In this document: positions 1-7,735 of the stretch, piece after piece
Layout of the letters: each line of letters begins with the position of its first letter
Position numbering within the stretch: the stretch's first letter is position 1
Assembly (NCBI GenBank): GCA_963838805.1
Contig: CAWISK010000015.1
Span: forward strand, 62,001-126,000
Length of the DNA stretch: 64,000 nt
Reading direction: 5' to 3'
From: CAVRQM01 sp963838805
Lineage (GTDB): Bacteria; Pseudomonadota; Alphaproteobacteria; Acetobacterales; Acetobacteraceae
Position numbers and translations under genes: made by a program
The notes under the pieces: model-generated
Told to the model about the DNA's origin: nothing
Databases searched by the model: none
Seen by the model: only the letters and a program-made list of their open reading frames with translations

Positions 1-376
1 CGGCGCCAGCGGTGATCCGTCGCGGGCCGGACAGGTTGCAGGCCAGCACACCGCCGATGGTCTGCTCGTGCTCCGCCGTGTCGAACAGGCCGCGCCAATC
101 CGCCGGCTCGAAGGCCAGCATCTGGCCGTCTTGCGCCAGCGCCGTCTCGATCTCGCCAAGCTTCGTTGCCGCCCGAGCCGTCAGCACCAGCTCCCTCGGC
201 TCATATGCGACGATGCCAGCGAGCCGCCGCAGATCGAGCGTGTGCGCCGCCTGCACCGGGCGGCCGAGCGGACGCTTCGAGCCGCCGCCGACCACTTCCA
301 GCGGTTCCTGCTCAGCCATCGCCCAGGTGACGACGGCGCCAGCCTCCTCGGCATCGGCGGGCGTGAACAGCGTCAT
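1..376 (-). CDS. glcE: Glycolate oxidase FAD-binding subunit GlcE, 5' part (runs off the window)
   Basis: The N-terminal 125 residues of a GlcE-type subunit of glycolate oxidase, which with GlcD and GlcF oxidises glycolate to glyoxylate. The visible part has the FAD-binding (PCMH-like) start: 'VVGGGSKRPLGRP' near residues 28-40 and 'FEPADWRGLFDTAEHEQTIGG' split across the typical GlcE region near 93-113. The ATG overlaps the stop of glcD in an ATGA, so translation is probably coupled. The reading frame is open to the window edge. The iron-sulfur subunit GlcF would be expected just outside. Family assignment rests on these motifs and on the position after glcD. Confidence 0.85.
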   Translation of the reverse strand, partial: MTLFTPADAEEAGAVVTWAMAEQEPLEVVGGGSKRPLGRPVQAAHTLDLRRLAGIVAYEPRELVLTARAATKLGEIETALAQDGQMLAFEPADWRGLFDTAEHEQTIGGVLACNLSGPRRITAGA

Positions 377-1868
377 CAGAAACGCGGCAGTTCGGGAAAC
401 GGCACCTGGCCGCGATGCACGTGCAGCTTGCCCAGCTCGGCGCAGCGATGCAGCGTCGGAAATACCTTGCCGGGATTGAGCAGCCCGCCCGGATCGAAGG
501 CGCATTTCAGCCGCTGCTGCTGATCGAGATCGGTGTCGTTGAACATCGTGCCCATCAGGTCGCGCTTCTCGACGCCCACGCCATGCTCGCCGGTCAGCAC
601 GCCGCCCACCTCGACGCACAGCCGCAAGATGTCGGCGCCGAACGCCTCGGTGCGCTCAAGCTCGCCCGGCACGTTGGCGTCGTAGAGAATCAGAGGATGC
701 AGATTGCCGTCGCCCGCGTGGAACACGTTGGCGCAGCGCAAGCCGGTACTGCTCGGACAATTCACGCATCCGCGCCAGCACGCGCGGCAGGGTGCGGCGC
801 GGGATCGTGCCGTCCATGCAGTAATAATCGGGCGAGATGCGGCCCACCGCCGGAAACGCCGCCTTGCGCCCGGCCCAGAAGGCGTTGCGCTCATCCTCGC
901 TCTGGCTGACCCGTGCGGAGGTGGCGCCGTGCTCGGCCGCGATGCGCTCGACCGTGGCGATCAGATGGTCCACTTCCGGCGCGCAGCCGTCCAGCTCGAC
1001 GATCAGCAACGCCTCGACATCCAGCGGATAGCCGACATGGACGAACGCCTCGGCGGCGGCGATGGCGGGGCCGTCCATCATTTCCATCCCGGCGGGGATG
1101 ATCCCTGCGCCGATGATCGCCGCCACGCAATCGCCGGCGCTCTCGCTCGACGGGAAGCCGATCAGCACCGCGCGCGCGGTGGGCGGCTTGCGCAGCAGCC
1201 GCACCGTCACCTCCGTCACCACGCCGAGCAGCCCCTCAGAGCCGGTCATCAGCCCCAGCAGATCGTAGCCGCCGGCGTCGAGATGCTTGCCGCCGAGCCG
1301 GATCACCTCGCCATTCATCAGCACCATCTCGATGCCGAGCAGGTTGTTGGTGGTCAGGCCGTATTTCAGGCAATGCACGCCGCCCGAGTTCTCCGCCACA
1401 TTGCCGCCGATGCTGCATGCGATCTGGCTGGACGGATCGGGAGCGTAATAGAACCCAGCGTGTTGCACGGCATGGGTGATGCCGAGATTGGTGACGCCCG
1501 GCTGCACCACGGCGCAGCGATTGGCGAGATCGATGTCCAGGATGCGGTTGAACTTGCCCATGCCGAGCAGCACACCGTCGCCCAAGCGGCAGCGCGCCGC
1601 CGGAGAGCGAGGTGCCGGAGCCGCGCGGCACCACCTTCACGCCCTGCTCGGCGCAGTAGCGCAGCACGGCGGCCACCTGCTCCGTCGTGCTCGGCAGCAC
1701 CACGACCAGCGGCAACTGGCGATAGGCGGTCAGCCCGTCGCTCTCATAGGCGCGGCGCTCGGCCTCGCTGTCGATCACGCCCTCGCCCGGCACGATGCGA
1801 CGAAGCGCCGCCACGATCTCCTCGCGGCGCGACAGCACGCCGGAATCGCAGACCGGCATCGAAACCAT
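376..1868 (-). pseudogene. glcD: Glycolate oxidase catalytic subunit GlcD, interrupted by two +1 frameshifts
   Basis: FAD-linked oxidase (FAD_binding_4 plus C-terminal FAD-oxidase domain) of about 497 residues if repaired. Three consecutive frames are needed. The N-terminal frame gives 'VVPRGSGTSLSGGALPLG'. The middle frame resumes at 'DGVLLGMGKFNRILDIDLA'. The last frame carries 'NVFHAGDGNLHPLILYDAN' and 'GVLTGEHGVGVEKRDLM', signature GlcD motifs. The breaks lie near 1583 (one extra G in a GGG run) and near 752 (an extra C). Everything else is intact, so a sequencing or assembly error is at least as likely as a real pseudogene. It lies 12 nt after the glycerate kinase and overlaps glcE, consistent with one glycolate/glycerate operon. 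Confidence 0.85.
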
Positions 1869-1880
1869 GCGGCGCCCCTC

Positions 1881-3155
1881 TCAGCCCGCGCGAATCAGAA
1901 TGGCGCGGAAGTCGTTGACGTTGGTGCGCGTAGGGCCGGTGACAACCAGATCGCCCAGGGCGGCGAACACGCCATAGCCGTCATTGTCGGCGAGCCGCGT
2001 CTTCGGGTCGATGCCAAGCGCCGCGGTACGGGCGGAGAAATCCGGGCCAAGCAGCGCCCCAGCATTATCCTCGGTACCGTCGATGCCATCCGTGTCGGCG
2101 GCGAGCGCGTGAATGCCCGCCCGCCCGCCCAGCGCAACCGCAAGCGAGAGCAGGAACTCGGCATTGCGCCCGCCTCGTCCGTGTCCGCGCACCGTGACGG
2201 TGGTCTCGCCGCCGGACAGCAGCACGCAGGGGGGTGCCACAGGCTCGGCCGCCTCCGCGCACGATCGGGCGATCCCGGCCATCACCCGCGCGACCTCGGC
2301 CGCCTCCCCCTCGATCGCATCGCCCAGCACCAGCGGCGCCACACCCTCGGCGCGCGCTACGGCGGCGGCGGCGGCGAGCGACTGGCGCGGGGTGGCGATC
2401 AGCACGGTGCGAGCGTGCGCGAGGCGCGGATCGCCCGGCTTCGGCGTCTCCGAGGCCGGATCGGCCAGCCAGCGTGCGACACCGGGCGGCATTTCGATCC
2501 GGTACTTGTCGAGGATCGCCCGCGCGTCTGCGCTGGTGGTGGGATCGGCGACCGTGGGACCGGAGGCGATCACCGAGGGGTCGTCGCCCGGCACGTCGGA
2601 GATCATCAGCGCCACCACCGGCGCGGGGGCCGCCGCGACGGCGAGCCTGCCGCCCTTGATCGCCGAGAGGTGCTTGCGCACGCAGTTCATCTCGTCGATC
2701 GCCGCCCCGCTGCGCAGCAGGGCGCGATTGATCGCCCGCTTGTCGGCGAGTTCCAGCCTCTGCGCCGGCACCGCCAGCAACGCCGAGCCGCCGCCCGAGA
2801 TCAGGCAGAGCACCAGGTCGTCCGATGTCAACCCCTGCACGCTTTGCAGGATGCGCCGCGCCGCCGCCTCTCCCGCCGCGTCCGGCACCGGATGCGACGC
2901 CTCCGCCACCTCGATGCGCGCGGTGGGGGCGCCGTGGCCATAGCGCGTCACCACGAGGCCGGAGAGTGGGCGGTCCGCCGGCCAGTGCGCCTCGACCGCC
3001 TGCGCCATCGCCGCCGCTGCCTTGCCGGCGCCGACCACGATGGTACGGCCACGCGGCGGCGGCGGCAGGTGGGGCGGCACGCAGCGGGCGGGCGAGGCCG
3101 CGTCCACCGCGGCCTGAAACATGCGCAGCAGCAACTGGCGTTCGTCTGTCGGCAT
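1881..3155 (-). CDS. Glycerate 2-kinase (GckA/TtuD, MOFRL family)
   Basis: A 424-residue protein starting at 'MPTDERQLLLRMFQAAVDAA', of normal length for the type-2 glycerate kinase family (DUF4147 N-terminal domain, MOFRL C-terminal domain). Visible motifs are 'VVGAGKAAAAMAQAVE' near residue 40, 'LISGGGSALL' near 120, 'VRKHLSAIKGGRLA' near 150 and the C-terminal 'DTDGIDGTEDNAGAL'. It phosphorylates D-glycerate, feeding glyoxylate or tartrate carbon into glycolysis. I chose this ATG over a longer frame because it begins 4 nt after the epimerase stop and matches the family start. In databases such proteins are often also called hydroxypyruvate reductase TtuD. Confidence 0.9.
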   Translation of the reverse strand: MPTDERQLLLRMFQAAVDAASPARCVPPHLPPPPRGRTIVVGAGKAAAAMAQAVEAHWPADRPLSGLVVTRYGHGAPTARIEVAEASHPVPDAAGEAAARRILQSVQGLTSDDLVLCLISGGGSALLAVPAQRLELADKRAINRALLRSGAAIDEMNCVRKHLSAIKGGRLAVAAAPAPVVALMISDVPGDDPSVIASGPTVADPTTSADARAILDKYRIEMPPGVARWLADPASETPKPGDPRLAHARTVLIATPRQSLAAAAAVARAEGVAPLVLGDAIEGEAAEVARVMAGIARSCAEAAEPVAPPCVLLSGGETTVTVRGHGRGGRNAEFLLSLAVALGGRAGIHALAADTDGIDGTEDNAGALLGPDFSARTAALGIDPKTRLADNDGYGVFAALGDLVVTGPTRTNVNDFRAILIRAG

Positions 3156-3159
3156 CGAC

Positions 3160-4100
3160 CTACGCCGCTTCGACCGCGGGCCGGAGCAGCGATGCCAAGC
3201 CCTCCGCCACGCCGATGCGCGCCGCGACGCCAAGCAGCGCCGTCGCACGCGCCGGATCGCCGGCCGAATGGCGGATGTCGCCCGTGCGCGCCGGCGCCGG
3301 CAGCAGGCGCGCAGCACTGGCCGAACGACGCCCCCAGCGTCTCGGCCAGGTCGCGGATCGTGATGGTGCGGCCGGTGCAGACATTCACCACCGCTGTTCC
3401 GCCCTGTGCCCGCAGATGCATCATCGCCGCCACCAGATGCGCCACCACGTCGCTGACATGCACGAAGTCGCGGGTCTGCTCGCCGTCGCCGTGGATCGAG
3501 ACCGGCTCGCCCTGCGCCAGTTTTCGGGCAAAGATCGAGATCACGCCGCTATAGGGCGAGTGCGGGTCCTGCCTCGGCCCATAGACGTTGAAGAAGCGCA
3601 AGCCCAGCGTCGGCACGCCATGCACCAGAAACCCCACGCGCGCGTGCAGCTCGCTGCCGAGCTTGTCGGCGCCATAGGCGGTGAGCGGCACGGCCGGCAG
3701 ATCCTCGCGCGCGACCTGCTCGCCGAGATCGCCATAGACTGCGGCCGAGGAGGCATAGACCACCGGAATGCGGCCCGAGCGCCCGCGCCGCGTCCAGCAC
3801 GCAGACGGTGCCGCCCTGGTTCACCCTATGCGTGCCGGCCCAATCCTCGTTGCAGCGCGGCACCGAGGCGATGGCCGCGAGATGAAAGCACCCGGCGACC
3901 CCCGTGAGTGCGGCGCGCACCGTCTGGGGATCGGCCACATCGCCACGCATCACCTCGCACCGCGGATCGAGATTTTCGCCGCGCCCGGTCGAGAAATCGT
4001 CCAGCACGCGCACGCGATGTCCGGCGGCGAGCAGTGCGTCGCAGAGGTGCGAGCCGATGAACCCGGCGCCGCCGGTGACGAGATAGAGGGCGGCGGTCAT
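3160..4100 (-). pseudogene. NAD-dependent sugar epimerase/dehydratase (extended SDR), two frameshifts
   Basis: Repaired length about 313 residues. The N-terminus has the Rossmann motif 'TGGAGFIGSHLCDALLAAG' (residues 9-27) and the 'DDFSTG' loop. The middle frame has the catalytic Ser and Tyr region ('VVYASSAAVYGD', 'YGADKLGSELHAR') and 'NVYGPRQDP'. The last frame has 'GDIRHSAGDPARATALLG', typical of UDP-glucose 4-epimerase relatives. Frame changes occur near 3772 (GGG run) and near 3332 (run of five G on the coding strand); both are +1. It is the first gene of the gckA-glcD-glcE string. The sugar substrate cannot be told from sequence. Both breaks sit in homopolymers, so sequencing error is plausible. 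Confidence 0.8.
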
Positions 4101-4125
4101 GTCGGTGATTCCCCGGAAACAGGAT

Positions 4126-4215
4126 CGTCATGGCCGGGCTCGACCAGGCCATCCAGCGCCGAAGGCACGATTTGCGTGGTGGGACTGGATGGCCGGGTCA
4201 AGCCCGGCCATGACG
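4126..4215. repeat. Imperfect inverted repeat with 30-nt arms (REP-like)
   Basis: Arms at 4126-4155 and 4186-4215 match in 28 of 30 positions as inverted copies, and each arm is itself partly palindromic (GGCCGGG/CCCGGCC, CATGGCC/GGCCATG). The spacer is 30 nt. The repeat fills the space between glmS and the epimerase gene. Intergenic repeats of this 'CCGGGTCAAGCCCGGCCATG' style are common in alphaproteobacterial genomes. It may act as a terminator or REP-type element; that function is inferred. Confidence 0.7.
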
Positions 4216-4254
4216 GAATGAAACGGCAACGGTCTCGGAACTCGGCCACCCCGC

Positions 4255-6078
4255 TCATTCCACCGTCACCGATTTCGCCAGATTGCGTGGCTGGTCCACA
4301 TCCGTCCCCTTCAGCACCGCGACCTGATAGGCCAGCAACTGCACCGCAACCGCGTGCAGCACGGGAGCGGTGAACGGATCGGCGTGCGGCAGCACTACGA
4401 TGTCCGCCGCGATCCGGCGCAGCCGGTTGGCACCCTCAGGATCGGTGAAGGCGATCAGCCGCCCGCCACGCGCCACCGCTTCCTGCAAGTTCGACGCGGT
4501 CTTGTCGAACAGCGGCCCGGAGGGCGCGATGGCGATGATCGGCACGAGCCGATCGATCAGCGCGATCGGCCCGTGCTTCATCTCGCCCGCGGCATAGCCC
4601 TCGGCGTGAATGTAGCTGATCTCCTTCAGCTTCAGCGCCCCTTCCAGGGCGATCGGGAAACAGGCGCCGCGGCCGAGATAGAGCACGTCGCGCGCCTCGG
4701 CGACCTGCTCGGCGACGCGCCCGATCATTTCGGCCTGCGCCAGAACCTCGGCGGCGCGGCCGGGCAGGTCGAGCAGGGCGCTGGTCAGCTCCGCCTCACG
4801 ATTGGCGCCGATCGTGCCGCGCGCCCGACCGGCGGCGAGTGTCAGGCAGGCGAGGGAGACGAGTTGCGCCGTGAATGCCTTGGTGCTCGCCACTCCGATC
4901 TCGGGGCCGGCCACCGTCTCCAGCACCGCATCGCTCTCGCGCGCCATCGTGCTTTCCGGCACGTTCAGGATAGACAGCACGTGCTGCCGCCCGCGCCGCA
5001 TTTCGTGCAGGGCGGCCAGCGTGTCCGCCGTCTCGCCGGACTGGCTGACCAGCAGCCCGAGCCCACCCGGCTGCATCGGCGGCGCGCGATAGCGGAACTC
5101 GCTCGCCACATCGGCATCCACCGGGATGCGCGCCTCGCCCTCCAGCCAGTAGCGCGCCACCAGCCCCGCATAGAACGCCGAGCCGCAGGCGCTCATGGTC
5201 ACGCGCGGGATCGCCGCGAGGTCGAACGGCAATTCCGGCAGGGCGACCGAGCGCGTCGCCGGGTCGATCAGCCGCTGCAAGGTCTGGCCGATGACCGACG
5301 GGTGCTCGTGCAGCTCCTTTTCCATGAAGTGCCGGAACCCGTCGCGGCCGATCGACAGCCCGGCATGGGCGGTGAGCCGCACCTCGCGCTCGACCTTCTG
5401 CCCCGCCGCGTCGAACACCTCGGCCGAATCGCGCTTCAGCACCGCGCAATCCCCGTCGCGCAGGAAGGCCACGCGACGGGTGAGTGGCGCCAGCGCCAGG
5501 CTGTCGGAGCCGAGATACATCTCGTCGTCGCCATAGCCGATGGCCAGCGGTGCCCCGTGCTGGGCGCCCACCATCAGCTCCGAATGGCCGGCGAACACCA
5601 TCGCCAGAGCATAGGCGCCCTCCAGCCGGCCGAATGCCGCGCGCGCCGCCTCGACCGGGGATGCGCCGCGTTTCAGGTGCAGATCGACCAGTTGCACCAC
5701 CGTCTCGGTATCCGTCTCGGTCTCGAACACCTGCCCTGCCGCCTCCAGCTCGGCGCGCAGTTCCGCATGGTTCTCGATGATGCCGTTATGCACGATGGCG
5801 ACGCGCTCGGTGCCGTGCGGATGCGCGTTGCCGAGCGTCGGAGCGCCATGGGTCGCCCAGCGCGTGTGACCGATCCCGGTCGTTCCGGGGAGGTGCTCCT
5901 GCTCCAGGACGGCCGCGAGATTGACCAGCTTGCCGGGAGCGCGGCGGCGCTCGATATGGCCGTTGGCGAGGGTCGCGATCCCCGCGCTGTCATAGCCGCG
6001 GTATTCGAGGCGGCGCAGCGCCTCCAGCAGCAGCGGCGCCGCCGCCTGGCCGCCGATCACGCCCACGATGCCGCACAT
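4255..6078 (-). CDS. glmS: Glutamine--fructose-6-phosphate aminotransferase (isomerising)
   Basis: Intact 607-residue GlmS, making glucosamine-6-phosphate from fructose-6-phosphate and glutamine, the first step of amino-sugar and peptidoglycan precursor synthesis in the cytoplasm. The N-terminal Ntn glutaminase begins 'MCGIVGVIGG' with nucleophile Cys2, then 'LRRLEYRGYDSAGIA', 'GHTRWATHG' and 'HNGIIENHAELR'. Two SIS domains follow, with 'MSACGSAFYAGLVARYW', 'SQSGETADTLAAL', 'EIGVASTKAFTAQL' and the C-terminal 'PRNLAKSVTVE'. The length is standard. No GlmU-type neighbour is present and no glmS riboswitch is visible upstream. Confidence 0.97.
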   Translation of the reverse strand: MCGIVGVIGGQAAAPLLLEALRRLEYRGYDSAGIATLANGHIERRRAPGKLVNLAAVLEQEHLPGTTGIGHTRWATHGAPTLGNAHPHGTERVAIVHNGIIENHAELRAELEAAGQVFETETDTETVVQLVDLHLKRGASPVEAARAAFGRLEGAYALAMVFAGHSELMVGAQHGAPLAIGYGDDEMYLGSDSLALAPLTRRVAFLRDGDCAVLKRDSAEVFDAAGQKVEREVRLTAHAGLSIGRDGFRHFMEKELHEHPSVIGQTLQRLIDPATRSVALPELPFDLAAIPRVTMSACGSAFYAGLVARYWLEGEARIPVDADVASEFRYRAPPMQPGGLGLLVSQSGETADTLAALHEMRRGRQHVLSILNVPESTMARESDAVLETVAGPEIGVASTKAFTAQLVSLACLTLAAGRARGTIGANREAELTSALLDLPGRAAEVLAQAEMIGRVAEQVAEARDVLYLGRGACFPIALEGALKLKEISYIHAEGYAAGEMKHGPIALIDRLVPIIAIAPSGPLFDKTASNLQEAVARGGRLIAFTDPEGANRLRRIAADIVVLPHADPFTAPVLHAVAVQLLAYQVAVLKGTDVDQPRNLAKSVTVE

Positions 6079-6159
6079 GCCGCGCCCTCCGCCGGTCGCC
6101 CCTGCTCTCGTTAGCAGACTCCGCGTGCGGCGGCGATGGCCCGACGCAACCAGGAGTGG

Positions 6160-6888
6160 TCAGGACAGCGCCTCGACCGACCAGGTGGCGGAGCATACCA
6201 AAGGCGAGGCGCGCAAGACGGCCACCACCGCGTCCAGTTCGGCCGCGTCCGCCGTGGTCGGCACCAGGACCGCCGCCAGCTCCACCTGATCGGTGCCGGC
6301 CGACAGCACCTTCATCTCGCGCACCGGGTAACGGGCACGCTTCAGTTCGGCGGCGAGCAAGCCGCGCAGATGCGTCACCGCATCCGGGCGACCGACGGCA
6401 TGCACGCGATATTGCGCCTCGGTGACGTCCGCGGTGATCGGGCGGCGATTGATCCAGTTCACCAGGGGTCGCAGCAGCGTGTTGCCGACCAGCACGAAGC
6501 CGGCGACGGTCGCCGCCTCGCCCTGCAAGCCGGTGCCGGCAAAGGTGCCGACCGCGGCGGCACACCACAACGTCGCCGCCGTATTCAGGCCGCGGATATG
6601 CGTGCCGTCCTTGAGAATCACGCCGGCACCCAGAAAGCCGATGCCGGACACCACGAGGCCGATGATCCGCGTGGCCCCTTCAGCGCCCAGCAACTGCATG
6701 CCGAGATTGGCGAAGGCGGCAGAGCCCACCGCCACCAGGACCGTCGTCCGCAAGCCCGCCGAACGCTGCCGCCATTGGCGTTCCAGGCCGATCAGCGTGC
6801 CCAGCACGAAGGCGTTGGCGAGCCCGGTCAAGGTATGCGCGTAGGCGGTCGCCGCGAAGGCCGGCCACCAGGCGGTGAGGACGATCAT
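6160..6888 (-). CDS. MgtC/SapB family membrane protein
   Basis: A 242-residue MgtC-family protein with several N-terminal membrane segments and a soluble ACT-like C-terminus. Signature stretches are 'LGTLIGLERQWRQ' near residue 30, 'GLRTTVLVAVGSAAF' near 45 and 'VSGIGFLGAGVILK' near 80. MgtC proteins are tied to magnesium homeostasis and F-ATPase modulation in well studied bacteria. The start lies 3 nt after the FrmR/CsoR-type regulator gene, so the two form an operon. That operon diverges from an NRAMP-like transporter, which suggests a divalent-metal module. Confidence 0.88.
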   Translation of the reverse strand: MIVLTAWWPAFAATAYAHTLTGLANAFVLGTLIGLERQWRQRSAGLRTTVLVAVGSAAFANLGMQLLGAEGATRIIGLVVSGIGFLGAGVILKDGTHIRGLNTAATLWCAAAVGTFAGTGLQGEAATVAGFVLVGNTLLRPLVNWINRRPITADVTEAQYRVHAVGRPDAVTHLRGLLAAELKRARYPVREMKVLSAGTDQVELAAVLVPTTADAAELDAVVAVLRASPLVCSATWSVEALS

Positions 6889-6891
6889 CCG

Positions 6892-7164
6892 CTACGTCAG
6901 ATACGAATGGACGATGCCGATCAGCTCCTCGGCGGCGCGCGAGGCGGCGCCCTTGGTTTTTGCCTCGACCACCTGCTCGCGGATGTGGTCCTCGATCACC
7001 TCGGCGATGAAGCCGTCCATCGCCCCCCGGCACGCCGTCGCCTGCTGGATCAGGCGCGCGCTCGGCTTCTCGGCCTCGATCGCGCGCTGGAGTGCGTCCA
7101 CCTGGCCGCGGATGCAACTCAATCGCTTCACCAGCTTGGATTTTTCGGCATCCGGGCGGAGCAT
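6892..7164 (-). CDS. FrmR/RcnR/CsoR-type metal-responsive repressor (DUF156)
   Basis: A 90-residue all-helical repressor of the CsoR/RcnR/FrmR family, recognisable by 'KLVKRLSCIRGQVDALQRAI' and 'CRGAMDGFIAEVIEDHI'. With the start at 7164 the numbering aligns with family references: position 60 is His as usual, but position 35, normally the key Cys, is Ser. A Cys lies at 45 instead. Leu at position 2 and the missing Cys35 argue against a formaldehyde sensor. A palindrome lies just upstream. A longer frame to 7281 exists but would read across that palindrome, so I prefer 7164. It probably represses itself, mgtC and perhaps the divergent transporter. Confidence 0.85.
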   Translation of the reverse strand: MLRPDAEKSKLVKRLSCIRGQVDALQRAIEAEKPSARLIQQATACRGAMDGFIAEVIEDHIREQVVEAKTKGAASRAAEELIGIVHSYLT

Positions 7165-7177
7165 AGGTCTTGACCCC

Positions 7178-7193
7178 ATACCCCGCCGGGTAT
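7178..7193. promoter_or_regulatory. Palindromic operator for the CsoR/FrmR-type repressor
   Basis: ATACCCCGCCGGGTAT is ATACCC and GGGTAT as inverted halves around CGCC, close to the AT-flanked G/C-tract operators of CsoR/RcnR family proteins. It starts 14 nt before the repressor start codon, in the gap leading to the divergent transporter. Autoregulation is inferred. Confidence 0.65.
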
Positions 7194-7477
7194 AGCTGCG
7201 TTCCATGTCGAAAGCGAGCCTCAGGGCATCGCAGGCGACTGCCGGCCCCGGCCGGCTCTGCAACCAGAGCAAGGGATCCAATGAACCCGCGATCTAGCAG
7301 CCAGTCCCAAGAGGGCCACAGTAGGCGCTTCGCGTCTGCCGTAGCCGCTCCGTCGGACTGGACCCGCGCTCGGGTGTGCATGATCCCGCCGGGGCCTCCG
7401 CGCCGCTGATGCGCTGAGTCCCGGGCGGTCACGCCCTCCCGAGCTTGAGCCAACCGCTTGAGCGAAAGGAGGCGTCG

Positions 7478-7663
7478 ATGACCGCCCTTCCCGACCGCGC
7501 CTATCTGCGCCGGCACGCGCTGCCGGCCCATTTCCTCGCCGAACTTGGCCGCGTGGTCGAGCGTCGCGACACGCCCCCGGTGCGCCCGCCGGTCATGCGC
7601 CGGCCAAGCCCCAGCGTCGTGCGGCAATCGGACTCCGGCAAGCCCTCGTCGCAATCGGGTTGA
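7478..7663 (+). CDS. Small hypothetical protein upstream of the NRAMP gene
   Basis: A 61-residue basic, proline-rich ORF ('MTALPDRAYLRRHALPAHFL' at the start). It has a near-perfect Shine-Dalgarno sequence (AAAGGAGG at 7465-7472), much stronger than expected by chance, and ends 72 nt before the transporter start. No membrane segment or known domain is seen. It could be a leader peptide or a small accessory protein. Just upstream are a GGGCG/CGCCC hairpin and a direct repeat GCTTGAGC (7444-7464), so the leader may be regulatory. I do not recognise a known riboswitch. Confidence 0.45.
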   Translation: MTALPDRAYLRRHALPAHFLAELGRVVERRDTPPVRPPVMRRPSPSVVRQSDSGKPSSQSG

Positions 7664-7735
7664 CGGTTGCAGGCGCGTTCCGGCGCGCCCGCTCCGCTGT
7701 CTTCGCGCCGACAATCCCGATCCGGAGTGCCTGCC

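Noticed and set aside
7281..7477. A yybP-ykoY manganese riboswitch before the NRAMP gene
   Set aside because: Stretches such as CTGATGC and GCTTGAGCGA look vaguely similar, but the GGGGAGUAG element and the paired halves of the motif are absent.
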